This document shows, piece by piece, positions 16,230-25,253 of a DNA stretch of 64,000 nt. Origin of the DNA: Pseudomonas flavescens (GTDB taxonomy: Bacteria > Pseudomonadota > Gammaproteobacteria > Pseudomonadales > Pseudomonadaceae); assembly GCF_013408425.1 (NCBI RefSeq), contig NZ_JACBYV010000001.1:4774001-4838000 (forward strand), read 5' to 3'. How positions within the stretch are numbered: position 1 is the stretch's first letter; the number at the start of each line of letters is the position of its first letter. Made by a program: the position numbers and the translations under genes. Below the pieces are notes generated by a model, which saw nothing but the letters and a program-made list of their open reading frames with translations, was not told the DNA's origin and searched no databases.

Positions 16230-17993
16230 ATGCATGCCATCAGCTTCATCCAGGATCTAGCGGTGATCATGCTGGTGGCCGGCGTGGTCACCGTACTGTT
16301 CCACCGCTTCAAGCAGCCGGTGGTGCTCGGTTACATCCTCGCCGGCTTCCTGATCGGCCCGCATACGCCGCCGTTCGGCCTGATCCACGATGAAGAGACC
16401 ATTCGCACCCTCGCCGAACTGGGGGTGATTTTCCTGATGTTCTGCCTGGGGCTGGAGTTCAGCCTGCGCAAGTTGTTCAACGTCGGTGCCACGGCCTTCA
16501 TCGCGGCGTTCCTGGAAATCATCCTGATGATCTGGATCGGTTTCGAGATCGGCCGCTATTTCGGCTGGAGCACCATGGATTCGCTGTTCCTCGGCGCGAT
16601 CCTGGCGATTTCTTCGACGACCATCATCATCAAGGCGCTCGGCGACCTGAAGATGAAGAACGAGCGCTTCGCACAATTGATCTTCGGCGTGCTGATCGTC
16701 GAGGACATCCTCGGTATCGGCATCATCGCGCTGCTGTCCGGTATCGCCCTGAGCGGTAGCGTGGAAACCGGCGAGGTGTTCGCCACCGTCGGCAAGCTGT
16801 CGCTGTTCATGATCGTCGCCTTGGTCATCGGTATCATTCTGGTGCCGCGCATCCTCGCTTACGTGGCCAAGTTCGAAAGCAACGAGATGCTGTTGGTGGC
16901 AGTGCTGGGCATGTGTTTCGGTTTCTGCCTGCTGGTGGTCAAGCTCGAATACAGCATGGTGCTGGGCGCCTTCCTGATCGGCGCGATCATGGCCGAGTCG
17001 CGTCAGCTGGTGCAGATCGAGCGCCTGGTCGAACCGGTGCGCGACATGTTCAGTGCGATCTTCTTCGTTGCCATCGGCCTGCTGCTCGACCCCAATGTGC
17101 TGGTCGAATACGCCTGGCCGATCGCGGTGATCACCGTGGCCGTGATCGTCGGCAAGGTGGTCTCGTGCAGCGTGGGCTCCTTCATTGCCGGCAACGACGG
17201 GCGTACCTCCTTGCGCGTAGGTATGGGCCTGTCGCAGATCGGTGAGTTCTCTTTCATCATCGCCACCCTGGGCATGACCCTGCAGGTGACCAGCGACTTC
17301 CTCTACCCGGTAGCGGTGGCGGTATCGGTGATCACCACCCTGACCACGCCGTACCTGATCCGCTCGGCCGATCCCCTGGCGGTGAGCCTGGGCAAGGTCA
17401 TGCCGCAGCGCGTATCGCGGGTGTTCTCGCTGTATGGCGAGTGGCTGCGCAGCATTCAGCCGCAAGGCCAGGGCGCGATCCTGGCGGGGATGATCCGCAA
17501 GATCGTCCTGCAGGTGCTGGTCAACCTGGCGTTCGTGGTGGCGATCTTCCTCGGCATCGCCTTCTTCGCCACGCAGATCGGCGCCTGGCTGGCCCAGTGG
17601 CTCGATCAGGAGAACCTGCGCAAGGCGGTGATCTGGGGCGCGGCGCTGATCCTGTCGCTGCCGTGCCTGATCGCGGCGTACCGCAAGATCAAGGCGCTCT
17701 CCATGCTGCTCGCCGAGATGGGCGTGCGCCAGGAGAAGGCCGGTCGTCATACGGCACGGGTGCGCAAGGTGATTTCCGAGGTGATTCCGCTGCTCTCGCT
17801 GGTCGGCATCATGGTGCTGCTGACCGCGCTGTCGTCGAGCATCCTGCCGTCCAACGACATGCTGCTGCTGGTCGGTGTCGTCGCCGCCGGTGTGGTGGCC
17901 GTGCTGTGGCGCTGGTTCATCCGCGTGCACACGCGCCTGCAGATCGCCCTGTTCGAAACGCTCGACAAGCCCGAGACCCCCGGGCATCACTGA
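16230..17993 (+). CDS. KefB-type CPA2 cation:proton antiporter without TrkA-N
   Basis: A 587-residue inner-membrane exchanger. The Na_H_Exchanger domain (about 5-385) shows QPVVLGYILAGFLIGPHTPP, VIFLMFCLGLEFSLRKLF, LIVEDILGIGIIALLSG and LSQIGEFSFIIATLG. Unlike the YbaL-type gene at 12398, the C-terminal part (about 410-575) is a second hydrophobic module with four helices (LVNLAFVVAIFLGIAFF, AVIWGAALILSLPCLIAAY, LLSLVGIMVLLTALSSS, LLVGVVAAGVVAVLW) instead of a nucleotide-binding domain. Ion specificity is unknown. AAGGAGC is 9 bp before the ATG. A terminator follows directly. Confidence 0.88.
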   Translation: MHAISFIQDLAVIMLVAGVVTVLFHRFKQPVVLGYILAGFLIGPHTPPFGLIHDEETIRTLAELGVIFLMFCLGLEFSLRKLFNVGATAFIAAFLEIILMIWIGFEIGRYFGWSTMDSLFLGAILAISSTTIIIKALGDLKMKNERFAQLIFGVLIVEDILGIGIIALLSGIALSGSVETGEVFATVGKLSLFMIVALVIGIILVPRILAYVAKFESNEMLLVAVLGMCFGFCLLVVKLEYSMVLGAFLIGAIMAESRQLVQIERLVEPVRDMFSAIFFVAIGLLLDPNVLVEYAWPIAVITVAVIVGKVVSCSVGSFIAGNDGRTSLRVGMGLSQIGEFSFIIATLGMTLQVTSDFLYPVAVAVSVITTLTTPYLIRSADPLAVSLGKVMPQRVSRVFSLYGEWLRSIQPQGQGAILAGMIRKIVLQVLVNLAFVVAIFLGIAFFATQIGAWLAQWLDQENLRKAVIWGAALILSLPCLIAAYRKIKALSMLLAEMGVRQEKAGRHTARVRKVISEVIPLLSLVGIMVLLTALSSSILPSNDMLLLVGVVAAGVVAVLWRWFIRVHTRLQIALFETLDKPETPGHH

Positions 17994-17999
17994 AACGAC

Positions 18000-18021
18000 A
18001 AGGGCGCCAATAGGCGCCCTT
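18000..18021 (+). terminator. terminator of the KefB-type gene
   Basis: AAGGGCGCC (18000-18008), loop AATA, GGCGCCCTT (18013-18021), then CTTGT. Nine-bp perfect arms, 7 bp after the stop. Confidence 0.7.
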
Positions 18022-18152
18022 CTTGTATCCGTCGTCCAGGATTTTCCCGGGACTCACTGCGCTTGACCCGCGCTACCGAGAGCCGCTCGCTACCCTTAGC
18101 CTGGCGTTGAGCGCAGCGATACCCAGGGCCGTGATTGTTGAACGCCTGCGGT

Positions 18153-18560
18153 TCACTCCTCCAGCCAGACTTCACGTACCCAATGCCATACCGAGTCCCA
18201 GCTGTCGTCGGTGAGGTCTTCTTCTTCGCCATCCCACAGCAGCACGGTACCGTCCTGTTCGACGCAGTAGTAATTGCCGTTGTCTTCGCAGATCGGCACC
18301 AGCTCACGGGAGACCCCCAGTGACCAGGCGACCGAGGCCACTTCCGGCAGGTAGGTGTGCGACTGCGGGTCGGTGACCGTGACCGGCTCCAGGCGACCAT
18401 AGACCACGTCGCTGACCTTGAGCAGGAATTCGCGCAGCTCGAATGGCAGGTTGATGAGGATCTGTTCCTCGATCTCCACCAGCAGTTCTTCTTCCGGCAG
18501 CTCCAGAGGTACCGGCACCGGTTCGTTCAGTTCACGCAGTTGTTCGATGACTTCTTCCAC
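18153..18560 (-). CDS. SMI1/KNR4-like acidic protein
   Basis: A 135-residue protein of SMI1/KNR4 (SUKH) type. It has an acidic start EEVIEQLRELNEPVPVPLELPEEE, a core LPFELREFLLKVSDVVYGRLEPVTV, and the ending NGNYYCVEQDGTVLLWDGEEEDLTDDSWDSVWHWVREVWLEE. The GTG at 18560 is chosen because CTGGAG precedes it; longer upstream frames are not conserved-looking and cross a GC-poor stretch. SUKH proteins are often immunity proteins, but this one stands alone next to housekeeping genes and is probably a core Pseudomonas gene of unknown role. Confidence 0.8.
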   Translation of the reverse strand: MEEVIEQLRELNEPVPVPLELPEEELLVEIEEQILINLPFELREFLLKVSDVVYGRLEPVTVTDPQSHTYLPEVASVAWSLGVSRELVPICEDNGNYYCVEQDGTVLLWDGEEEDLTDDSWDSVWHWVREVWLEE

Positions 18561-18802
18561 GGGCGGCTCCAGTAGAGGTCGGCGATTCTCGGGGTTTGGA
18601 AAGCACGCAACGCACGAGCGCTCGAACGGCTGTCGTCGGTTGGATGCTTCTGCAATAGCGCAGCTTTTTACGCTGAATGGAAAATAGTCACAAGTCGCAA
18701 AAAGGCAAAACGCCATGTCGGTCGGAATGTGGCAATTGCATGGGCCTCGCTGCCACTGACCGGGCGACGCCGCACAGGTTCCAAAGTCCGGGGGCGAAAA
18801 AC

Positions 18803-18830
18803 ACAAAACCCGGGCAAGCCCGGGTTTTGT
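18803..18830. terminator. bidirectional terminator
   Basis: ACAAAACCCGGGC and GCCCGGGTTTTGT form perfect 13-bp arms with a 2-bp loop. The A and T tracts serve both strands. It lies 14 bp after the stop of the Tim44-like gene (leftward). Confidence 0.85.
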
Positions 18831-18844
18831 CGTCACGCGTGGGA

Positions 18845-19702
18845 TCAGCCGTTCTGGCGGATACCGGCCACCAGCCAGGGCTGGTTGTCGCCAGTCGCGC
18901 GCTCGAGGCGCCAGCTTTCGCTGAAGACTTCGCCCTGGTCGAAGCGCGAGGTCTTCGATACACCGCTGAAGGTCAGGGTGGCGATGGTCTTGTCGGCGTG
19001 GTCGTCGACACCGTCCAGCTGCACGTCGAGGTTGTCGATGTAGGTGGACTGGAAGCCATCACCCAGATCGGCGCGCTCGCGCTTGAGGAACTCCAGCAGT
19101 TGCGGGGTCACGAACTCGGCGATCTTGTCCATCTCGTTCGCGTCCCAGTGCTGTTGCAGGCTCAGGAAGTGCTCGCGACCAGCATTGATGAAGCTCTGCT
19201 CGTTGAACCAGGCCGGTGCGTTGATCACCGGCTTGATCGCAGCAGCGCTGCTACCACCGAAGATCGACGGCTGAGCCGGCTGCGGCTGGCCATGGGCTTC
19301 ACGCTGGAAGGGAGCGCCACCGGCAGCCGCTACGTTCGGCTGCTGCTTCTGGCGACGAGCGGCCAGGAAGCGGAACAACAGGAAGGCGATCAGGCCGAAG
19401 ATCAGCATGTCCATGATCTGCAGGCCTTCGAAGCCGTCACCCATGAACATCGAAGCCAGCAGGCCACCGGCGGCCAGGCCAGCCAGCGGGCCGAGCCAGC
19501 GCGAAGCACCACTGGCGGCAGCCGGAGTACGGCCAGGTGCAGCTGCGTTGGCGTTGGGCTGGGATGGAGGTGTGGCTTGGCGAGTCTGGTGGCTCGGCGC
19601 GGAGCCGAAGGATTTGCCACCGCCCATACGCTTGGCGTCGGCAGTCAAGCTAAAGGACAGGCCCAGACAAACTACCAGGGCAATACTGAGGAAACGCTGC
19701 AT
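18845..19702 (-). CDS. Tim44-like domain protein
   Basis: A 285-residue exported membrane protein. The signal peptide is MQRFLSIALVVCLGLSFSLTADA; a low-complexity Gly/Ala/Pro/Gln linker (about 25-70) follows, then a hydrophobic segment (MDMLIFGLIAFLLFRFLAARR, about 97-117). A second linker leads to a Tim44-like domain at about 155-285 (FINAGREHFLSLQQHWDANEMDKIAEFVTPQLLEFL... DVQLDGVDDHADKTIATLTFSGV). The domain is known from mitochondrial import and from bacterial proteins of unclear function at the inner membrane. Start at the ATG 19702. Single gene with a strong terminator. Confidence 0.88.
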   Translation of the reverse strand: MQRFLSIALVVCLGLSFSLTADAKRMGGGKSFGSAPSHQTRQATPPSQPNANAAAPGRTPAAASGASRWLGPLAGLAAGGLLASMFMGDGFEGLQIMDMLIFGLIAFLLFRFLAARRQKQQPNVAAAGGAPFQREAHGQPQPAQPSIFGGSSAAAIKPVINAPAWFNEQSFINAGREHFLSLQQHWDANEMDKIAEFVTPQLLEFLKRERADLGDGFQSTYIDNLDVQLDGVDDHADKTIATLTFSGVSKTSRFDQGEVFSESWRLERATGDNQPWLVAGIRQNG

Positions 19703-19828
19703 TATCGGTTTTCTCTTGGTTATTGAAACACTGACGAGCATCTTGCCCGTGGCTGGTCGGCATGACCAGCAACAGAATGTTTCGAGCTTTTGCCCAGCGC
19801 AGCGACTGGCGCTGCAAGGGTGGACGTA

Positions 19829-19852
19829 AAACGGAACCCGCAGGTTCCGTTT
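19829..19852 (-). terminator. terminator of the TRAP binding-protein gene
   Basis: AAACGGAACC, loop CGCA, GGTTCCGTTT: perfect 10-bp arms. On the minus strand the stem ends in TTT followed by TACG. It lies 75 bp downstream of the gene at 19928-21025. Confidence 0.65.
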
Positions 19853-19927
19853 CATTCACGGTATCGCGTATCAGCGCCGCTCATCGACGCCTGGCAAGCC
19901 AGCCCGCGTTGGGGCCAGCTAGCTGCC

Positions 19928-21025
19928 TCAACGCCAGTTGTAGAGCTCCTGCTCGGTCACGGCGCCCATCGGCGTGGCTTCGTCCTGGAAGGTCTTCATG
20001 GATTTCCAGATGCGGCCGTTGAGGTCGTTCTGGCCTGCCAGGTCTTCGAGCACGGTCTGCGACTCACGCTTCATCGCCGCCAGCACTTCATCGGGGAAGC
20101 GCTTGATCGCCACGCCCTGTTCCTTCAACTGAGCCAGCGATTTGGCGTTGTGGAAGACGTAGTCGTCCATCATGTCCAGCGTCGCGGCGCGGGCGGCTTC
20201 GACCACGATGGCCTGCAGGTCGGCAGGCAGGCTGTCGAAGGCCTTCTGGTTGACCATGGACTCGACCACGGCCTGCGGTTCCTGCCAGCCCGGGAAGTAG
20301 TAGTACTTGGCTGCCTTGTGCAGACCGAAGGCCAGGTCGTTGTAGGGGCTGACCCAGTCGGTAGCATCGATCACGTGGGTTTGCAGGGCGGTGAAGATCT
20401 CGCCGCCGGGCAGGTTGACGGTGATCGCGCCGAGTTTGGTCCAGACTTCGCCACCCAGGCCCGGCATGCGGATCTTCAGGCCCTTGATGTCGTCCAGGGA
20501 GTTGATTTCCTTGTTGTACCAGCCGCCCATCTGCATGGTGGTGTTACCCGCCGACAGCGGTTTCACGCCATAGGGTGCGTAGGTCTCGTCCCACAGGGCC
20601 TGACCGCCGCCCTTGCTCAGCCAGGCATTCATTTCCAGGGTCGACAGGCCGAACGGCACCGAGGAGAAGAACTGCGCCGCCGGAACCTTGCCTTTCCAGT
20701 AGTACGGCGTGCCGTGGCCCATTTCGGCGGTGCCGCGGGACACTGCATCGAACACTTCCAGGGCCGGCACCAGCTCACCGGCGGCGTACACCTTGACGGT
20801 CAGGCGCCCGGCGCTCATGGCATTGATGCGTTCGGCCAGACGCTCGGCGCCAGTACCCAGGCCCGGGTAGTTCTTCGGCCAGGAGGTGACCATCTTCCAG
20901 TGGAAGGTCTCGGCTTTCGCGGCGGCAGCGCTTTGCCCGGCCGCTGGGGTGTCTTCCTTGCAGCCGGCCAGGCCGATGGCAGCGAGCAGCGCCACAGCGG
21001 CGCCGAACAGGTTACGGCGGTTCAT
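19928..21025 (-). CDS. TRAP transporter substrate-binding lipoprotein (DctP family), orphan
   Basis: A 365-residue DctP-family periplasmic receptor. The N-terminus MNRRNLFGAAVALLAAIGLAGC ends in a lipobox (LAGC, Cys22), so it is probably lipid-anchored. Conserved parts are VTSWPKNYPGLGTGAERLAERI, AAGELVPALEVFDAVSRGTAEMGH, ITVNLPGGEIFTALQTHVIDATDWVSPYND (the ligand Arg/Glu region) and AAKYYYFPGWQEP. This subgroup (TakP-like) binds 2-oxo acids and related carboxylates. No dctQ or dctM gene is adjacent; the membrane part may come from elsewhere, or this may be a receptor that serves the dctQM pair at 45-47 kb. Ligand unknown. Confidence 0.9.
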   Translation of the reverse strand: MNRRNLFGAAVALLAAIGLAGCKEDTPAAGQSAAAAKAETFHWKMVTSWPKNYPGLGTGAERLAERINAMSAGRLTVKVYAAGELVPALEVFDAVSRGTAEMGHGTPYYWKGKVPAAQFFSSVPFGLSTLEMNAWLSKGGGQALWDETYAPYGVKPLSAGNTTMQMGGWYNKEINSLDDIKGLKIRMPGLGGEVWTKLGAITVNLPGGEIFTALQTHVIDATDWVSPYNDLAFGLHKAAKYYYFPGWQEPQAVVESMVNQKAFDSLPADLQAIVVEAARAATLDMMDDYVFHNAKSLAQLKEQGVAIKRFPDEVLAAMKRESQTVLEDLAGQNDLNGRIWKSMKTFQDEATPMGAVTEQELYNWR

Positions 21026-21138
21026 CGTGTTCTCCCTTGAGGTGTCGAGCAGCGTGCCCAGATTGCTTTTATTATCGGGCGCCGGCCGTTACGGCCAGCA
21101 CGCCTTGTCTTGCTGCACAGCCCGCTTGTCGCCGGCTC

Positions 21139-23340
21139 TTACAACGCTTCCAGCTTGGCGTAGGCCAGCATCAGCCACTTGGTGCCTTCGCTTTCGAAGT
21201 TCACCTGCACCCGTGCCTGGGGCCCCGAACCCTCGAAGTTGAGGATGGTGCCTTCGCCGAACAGCGAATGCTGCACGTGCTGGCCAAGGCTGAACGGCGT
21301 GTCCGGTACCGAACTGCCGGCGAACAGGCTGCTGCCGCTCATGCTGCGGCTGCCGCTGCCGTAGGGGCGGCTGACGCTGTTCGACAGACGCACTTCCTGC
21401 AGCAACTGCGCAGGCACCTCGCGCACGAAGCGCGACACCTTGTTGTAGGTCTCGTTGCCGTACAGGCGGCGGGTTTCCGCGTAGCTGATCACCAGATTGT
21501 GCATGGCCCGGGTGATGCCGACATAGGCCAGGCGGCGCTCCTCTTCGAGACGGCCGGGTTCTTCCAGGCTCATCTTGTGGGGGAACAGGCCTTCTTCCAT
21601 GCCAACCAGGAATACCCGTGGGAACTCCAGGCCCTTGGCGCTGTGCAGGGTCATCAGCTGGATGCTGTCTTCGTTCTCGGCGGCCTGGGTATCGCCGGCT
21701 TCCAGCGAGGCGTGGCCGAGGAAGGCGGCCAGCGGTGTCTGCTCCTCGTCACCTTCCTCACCCTCGTAGGAGTCGAAGGCGCGAGCGGCGGAGACCAGTT
21801 CCTCGAGGTTTTCCACCCGAGCCTGGGCCTTCTCACCCTTCTCGTCGCGGTGATAGGCCAGCAGGCCGGACTGCTCGATGACCAGCTGCGCCATGCTGTG
21901 CAGCTGCATGCCCTCGACCTTCAGGGCCAGGGTATCGACCAGTTCGACGAAGGCATTCAGGGCACTGGCGGCGCGCCCGCCGATGACCTTGGTACCCACC
22001 GCCTCGTGCAGTGCGGCCCACATCGACAGCTCGTTGGCCCGTGCGAACTGGCGCAGGGTTTCCACCGTCTTCTCGCCAATGCCACGGGCCGGTACGTTGA
22101 TCACCCGCTCCAGTGCCGCGTCGTTGCCGCGCTGGTGGATCAGGCGCAGATAGGCCATGGCGTTCTTGATTTCGGCGCGTTCGAAGAAGCGCTGGCCACC
22201 GTAGATGCGGTAGGGAATCTTCTCGCGCAGCAGGGCCTCTTCCAGCACCCGCGACTGGGCGTTGGAGCGATAGAGAATGGCGATCTCGCTGCGCTTGAGG
22301 CCTTCCTTGCGCAAGGCATCCTCGATGGTTTCGACCACGTAGCGGGCTTCGTCGTGCTCGTTGAAGGCGGCGTACAGGCTGATCAGTTCACCGTCGCCGA
22401 CATCGGTGCGCAACTCCTTGCCCAGGCGCCCCTGATTGTTGGCGATCAGCGCGTTGGCGGCATTGAGGATGTTCGCCGTGGAGCGGTAGTTCTGCTCCAG
22501 GCGGATGATCTCGGCACCGGCGAAATCGCTGTCGAACTGCTGGATGTTCTCGATCTTCGCGCCGCGCCAGCCATAGATGGACTGGTCGTCGTCACCCACC
22601 ACCATGAGGCTTTCGCCGCCCATGGCGAGGATGCGCAGCCAGGCGTACTGCACGGCGTTGGTGTCCTGGAACTCGTCCACCAGAATGTGCCGGAAACGGC
22701 GCTGGTAATGCTCCAGCAGGCCCGCATTGTTGCGCCACAGATCCAGGGCGCGCAGCAGCAGCTCGGCGAAATCGATGACCCCGGCGCGGGCGCAGGCTGC
22801 TTCATAGGCCTCGTAGATGCCGCGCATGGTCGCCAGGAACAGATCGCCGCTGGCCTGGATGCCCTGCGGGCGAATGCCTTCGTCCTTCTGCCCGTTGATG
22901 AACCACTGCGCCTGTTTCGGCGGCCAGCGCTGCTCATCCAGGCCCAGTTCGCGGATCACCCGTTTGACCAGCCGTTGCTGGTCGTCGGAGTCGAGAATCT
23001 GGAAGTTCTCGGCCAGCCCGGCCTCACGCCAGTGGGCACGCAGCAGGCGGTGCGCGAGACCGTGGAAGGTCCCCACCCACATGCCGGCCGGGCTCTGCCC
23101 AAGCACTTCTTCGATGCGATGACGCATCTCGGCGGCGGCCTTGTTGGTGAAGGTCACCGACAGGATGCTGTGGGGCGAGACGTCCAGCCGCTGGATCAGG
23201 AACGCGATGCGATGCACCAGCACGCGCGTCTTGCCTGAGCCGGCACCGGCCAGCACCAACTGATGGCCAGGCGGTGTGGTGACCGCATGGTGCTGGGCTG
23301 GATTGAGGGATGTGAGTCGCTGATCGAGGTCATTTTGCAT
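21139..23340 (-). CDS. uvrD: DNA helicase II (UvrD)
   Basis: A 733-residue SF1A helicase, 3'-5' translocating, used in nucleotide excision and mismatch repair. Motif I is AGAGSGKT (about 32-39), Ia is SVTFTNKAAAEM, II is VDEFQDTN, III is GDDDQSIYGWRGA, IV is EQNYRST, V is MTLHSAKGLEFPRVF and VI is RRLAYVGITRAM. The C-terminal tail carries the basic Tudor-like fold that binds RNA polymerase (HSLFGEGTILNFEGSG... VQVNFESEGTKWL). Length and motifs fit UvrD rather than Rep or PcrA. ATG at 23340. No operon partner. Confidence 0.96.
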   Translation of the reverse strand: MQNDLDQRLTSLNPAQHHAVTTPPGHQLVLAGAGSGKTRVLVHRIAFLIQRLDVSPHSILSVTFTNKAAAEMRHRIEEVLGQSPAGMWVGTFHGLAHRLLRAHWREAGLAENFQILDSDDQQRLVKRVIRELGLDEQRWPPKQAQWFINGQKDEGIRPQGIQASGDLFLATMRGIYEAYEAACARAGVIDFAELLLRALDLWRNNAGLLEHYQRRFRHILVDEFQDTNAVQYAWLRILAMGGESLMVVGDDDQSIYGWRGAKIENIQQFDSDFAGAEIIRLEQNYRSTANILNAANALIANNQGRLGKELRTDVGDGELISLYAAFNEHDEARYVVETIEDALRKEGLKRSEIAILYRSNAQSRVLEEALLREKIPYRIYGGQRFFERAEIKNAMAYLRLIHQRGNDAALERVINVPARGIGEKTVETLRQFARANELSMWAALHEAVGTKVIGGRAASALNAFVELVDTLALKVEGMQLHSMAQLVIEQSGLLAYHRDEKGEKAQARVENLEELVSAARAFDSYEGEEGDEEQTPLAAFLGHASLEAGDTQAAENEDSIQLMTLHSAKGLEFPRVFLVGMEEGLFPHKMSLEEPGRLEEERRLAYVGITRAMHNLVISYAETRRLYGNETYNKVSRFVREVPAQLLQEVRLSNSVSRPYGSGSRSMSGSSLFAGSSVPDTPFSLGQHVQHSLFGEGTILNFEGSGPQARVQVNFESEGTKWLMLAYAKLEAL

Positions 23341-23535
23341 CGCGGCATTCTAGGGGGGTAGGCACGTCATCACAAGCGCTCTTGGCCGGATGGGGCGCGG
23401 CTTTCAGCCATTGCGTATGGGCGAGCCCGGCAACACTTTGGCATAACCGTTCAGCAGTTTTTTCAGCCGACGGGGAACCCGGCAGGGCTCAGGCCGTCGT
23501 AGCGATCAATCGATTTTCGTTACAGGTAGGGATGC
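23341..23535. other. promoter gap between uvrD and the CDI locus
   Basis: A 195-bp divergent intergenic region. No certain promoter was identified; the sequence becomes slightly less GC-rich near 23440-23520. Confidence 0.4.
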
Positions 23536-25227
23536 ATGGCGGTGCGCAAGGGAGTTGTATGGGTAGGCTTTTGTCTGGGGTTCTTTCCTCTTCTCGCGGG
23601 TGCTCAGACGCCGGGTGATCAGGACCTGATCCGCGATCGTCAGGAACGCTTGTTGCAGCAGCAGCAACAGCGCCTGCAGGAGCTGCAACAGCTGCCAGGT
23701 CGCGAGGCGCCAGCCCCCGCCGAGCCGGCACCTGGCGATGAACGCTGCTTCGCCATCGAACAGATCGAGATCAGCGGCGCCAGCCTCCTGTCCGAGGCCG
23801 ACCGCGCGGCGATCCTCGCGCCCTTTGCCGATACCTGCCTGGGCGTCAGCCAGCTCAACGGTCTGCTCAAGGCCATCACCAATCACTACATCGACCGTGG
23901 CTACGTCACGACGCGTGCTTACCTGCCGCAGCAGGATCTGTCCGCCCGCACCCTGACGATCACCGTCGTCGAAGGTCGCCTCGAAGGGCTGGACAGCTCG
24001 GCCCTGGCCAGTGATCGCGAATTGGCCATGAGTTTCCCGGGTGAGGCTGGCGAGGTGCTCGACCTGCGCGAGCTCGAACAACTGGTCGAAAACCTCAACC
24101 GCCTGCCTTCACGTTTCGCCAAGCTGGAGCTGGTGCCAGGCCAGCAGGTCGGTGGCAGCCGCGTGCAGTTGCAGGGCGAACGCCGTAAGCCGTGGCGCGC
24201 CAGCCTGTCCCGCCACAATGATGGCCAGCTCAGCACCGGCGAGCAGCAGTGGGGCATCGGCCTGGACTGGGACAGCCCCCTCGGCCTGGCCGACCAGTTG
24301 AGCCTGCGCGCGTCGCGCGATGCGGTCAGCGACAGTTACCGGCACTCCCACAGCCAGAGCCTGAACTACAGCGTGCCCTACGGCTGGTGGACGTTCAGCT
24401 ACAACTACGGGCAGTCCTACTACCGCACCACCGCCGACCTCAACGGGTTCGCCGTGAAAACCGATGGCGACTACCAGAACCATGGGCTGCGTGCCGAGCG
24501 TGTGCTGCACCGCGACAGTGTCAGCAAGACCGCCTTCAGCACCGGCCTGAGCCACGTGCGTAGCAACAACTTCCTTCTCGACAATCGGCTCGACCTGTCC
24601 AGCCATCGCCTCAGTGAATGGCAGCTGGGCTTCAACCATGGGCGGCGCATCGGCACGGGCTTCGTCAACCTCGACGCCGGTTGGCAGCGCGGCATTGGCG
24701 CCTTCGATGCCCAGAGCAATGGCAACCCGCAAGGTGACCAGGGCGTTGCCCGCTACAACAAGTACACCCTGACCCTGAGCTATCTGCAGCCTTTCAATCT
24801 CTGGGGGGAACGCTTCAGCTTCGACAGCCTGGCCACCGGGCAAAAGAGCGAAGACGAACTGTTCAGCCCCGCACGCATCAGCATCGGCGGCCTGAACTCG
24901 GTACGTGCGTTCAAGGATCAATCACTGTCCGGCAACAGCGGCGGCTACTGGCGCAACCAGTTGCGCTGGACCCGCCCGGTCACCTGGGAGCCGCTGCAGC
25001 CCTTCGTGCAGCAGTACGGCGCCGCGCTGGCCTATGACGTCGGCGTGATCAGCCACGACAGCCACAACAGCGGTGCCAGCGGGCGAATGAGCGGCCATGC
25101 CCTGGAACTCAGCGCCCGTGGCGAGCACCTGGCCGCGTCGGTGACCTTCGCACATTCCCTGGAGCGCCCCGATGCCTTCACCGAGGGTGAACGGCCGGTG
25201 TATTTCCGCCTGGATGTCTTTTTCTGA
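23536..25227 (+). CDS. two-partner secretion outer-membrane transporter (TpsB/CdiB)
   Basis: A 563-residue Omp85-family pore that exports the large partner protein encoded next. The signal peptide is about 1-23 (FFPLLAGA|QTP). A Gln-rich plug helix (LLQQQQQRLQELQQL) follows, then two POTRA domains: about 70-145 (CFAIEQIEISGASLLSE... ITNHYIDRGYVTTRAYLPQQDLSARTLTITVVEGRLEG) and on to about 215. A 16-strand barrel follows with the conserved SIGGLNSVRAF loop L6 (usually xRGY) and a C-terminal Phe. Start ATG 23536. It lies 26 bp upstream of the exoprotein gene, an arrangement usual for fhaC/fhaB and cdiB/cdiA. Confidence 0.93.
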   Translation: MAVRKGVVWVGFCLGFFPLLAGAQTPGDQDLIRDRQERLLQQQQQRLQELQQLPGREAPAPAEPAPGDERCFAIEQIEISGASLLSEADRAAILAPFADTCLGVSQLNGLLKAITNHYIDRGYVTTRAYLPQQDLSARTLTITVVEGRLEGLDSSALASDRELAMSFPGEAGEVLDLRELEQLVENLNRLPSRFAKLELVPGQQVGGSRVQLQGERRKPWRASLSRHNDGQLSTGEQQWGIGLDWDSPLGLADQLSLRASRDAVSDSYRHSHSQSLNYSVPYGWWTFSYNYGQSYYRTTADLNGFAVKTDGDYQNHGLRAERVLHRDSVSKTAFSTGLSHVRSNNFLLDNRLDLSSHRLSEWQLGFNHGRRIGTGFVNLDAGWQRGIGAFDAQSNGNPQGDQGVARYNKYTLTLSYLQPFNLWGERFSFDSLATGQKSEDELFSPARISIGGLNSVRAFKDQSLSGNSGGYWRNQLRWTRPVTWEPLQPFVQQYGAALAYDVGVISHDSHNSGASGRMSGHALELSARGEHLAASVTFAHSLERPDAFTEGERPVYFRLDVFF

Positions 25228-25253
25228 TTTCAACGCGTAATGGAGTTATCCAC

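Noticed and set aside
16257..17990. A 577-codon open frame antisense to the KefB-type antiporter
   Set aside because: It is rich in His, Asp, Gln and Arg, as expected from the complement of a hydrophobic GC-rich gene; the sense strand encodes a clear membrane protein.
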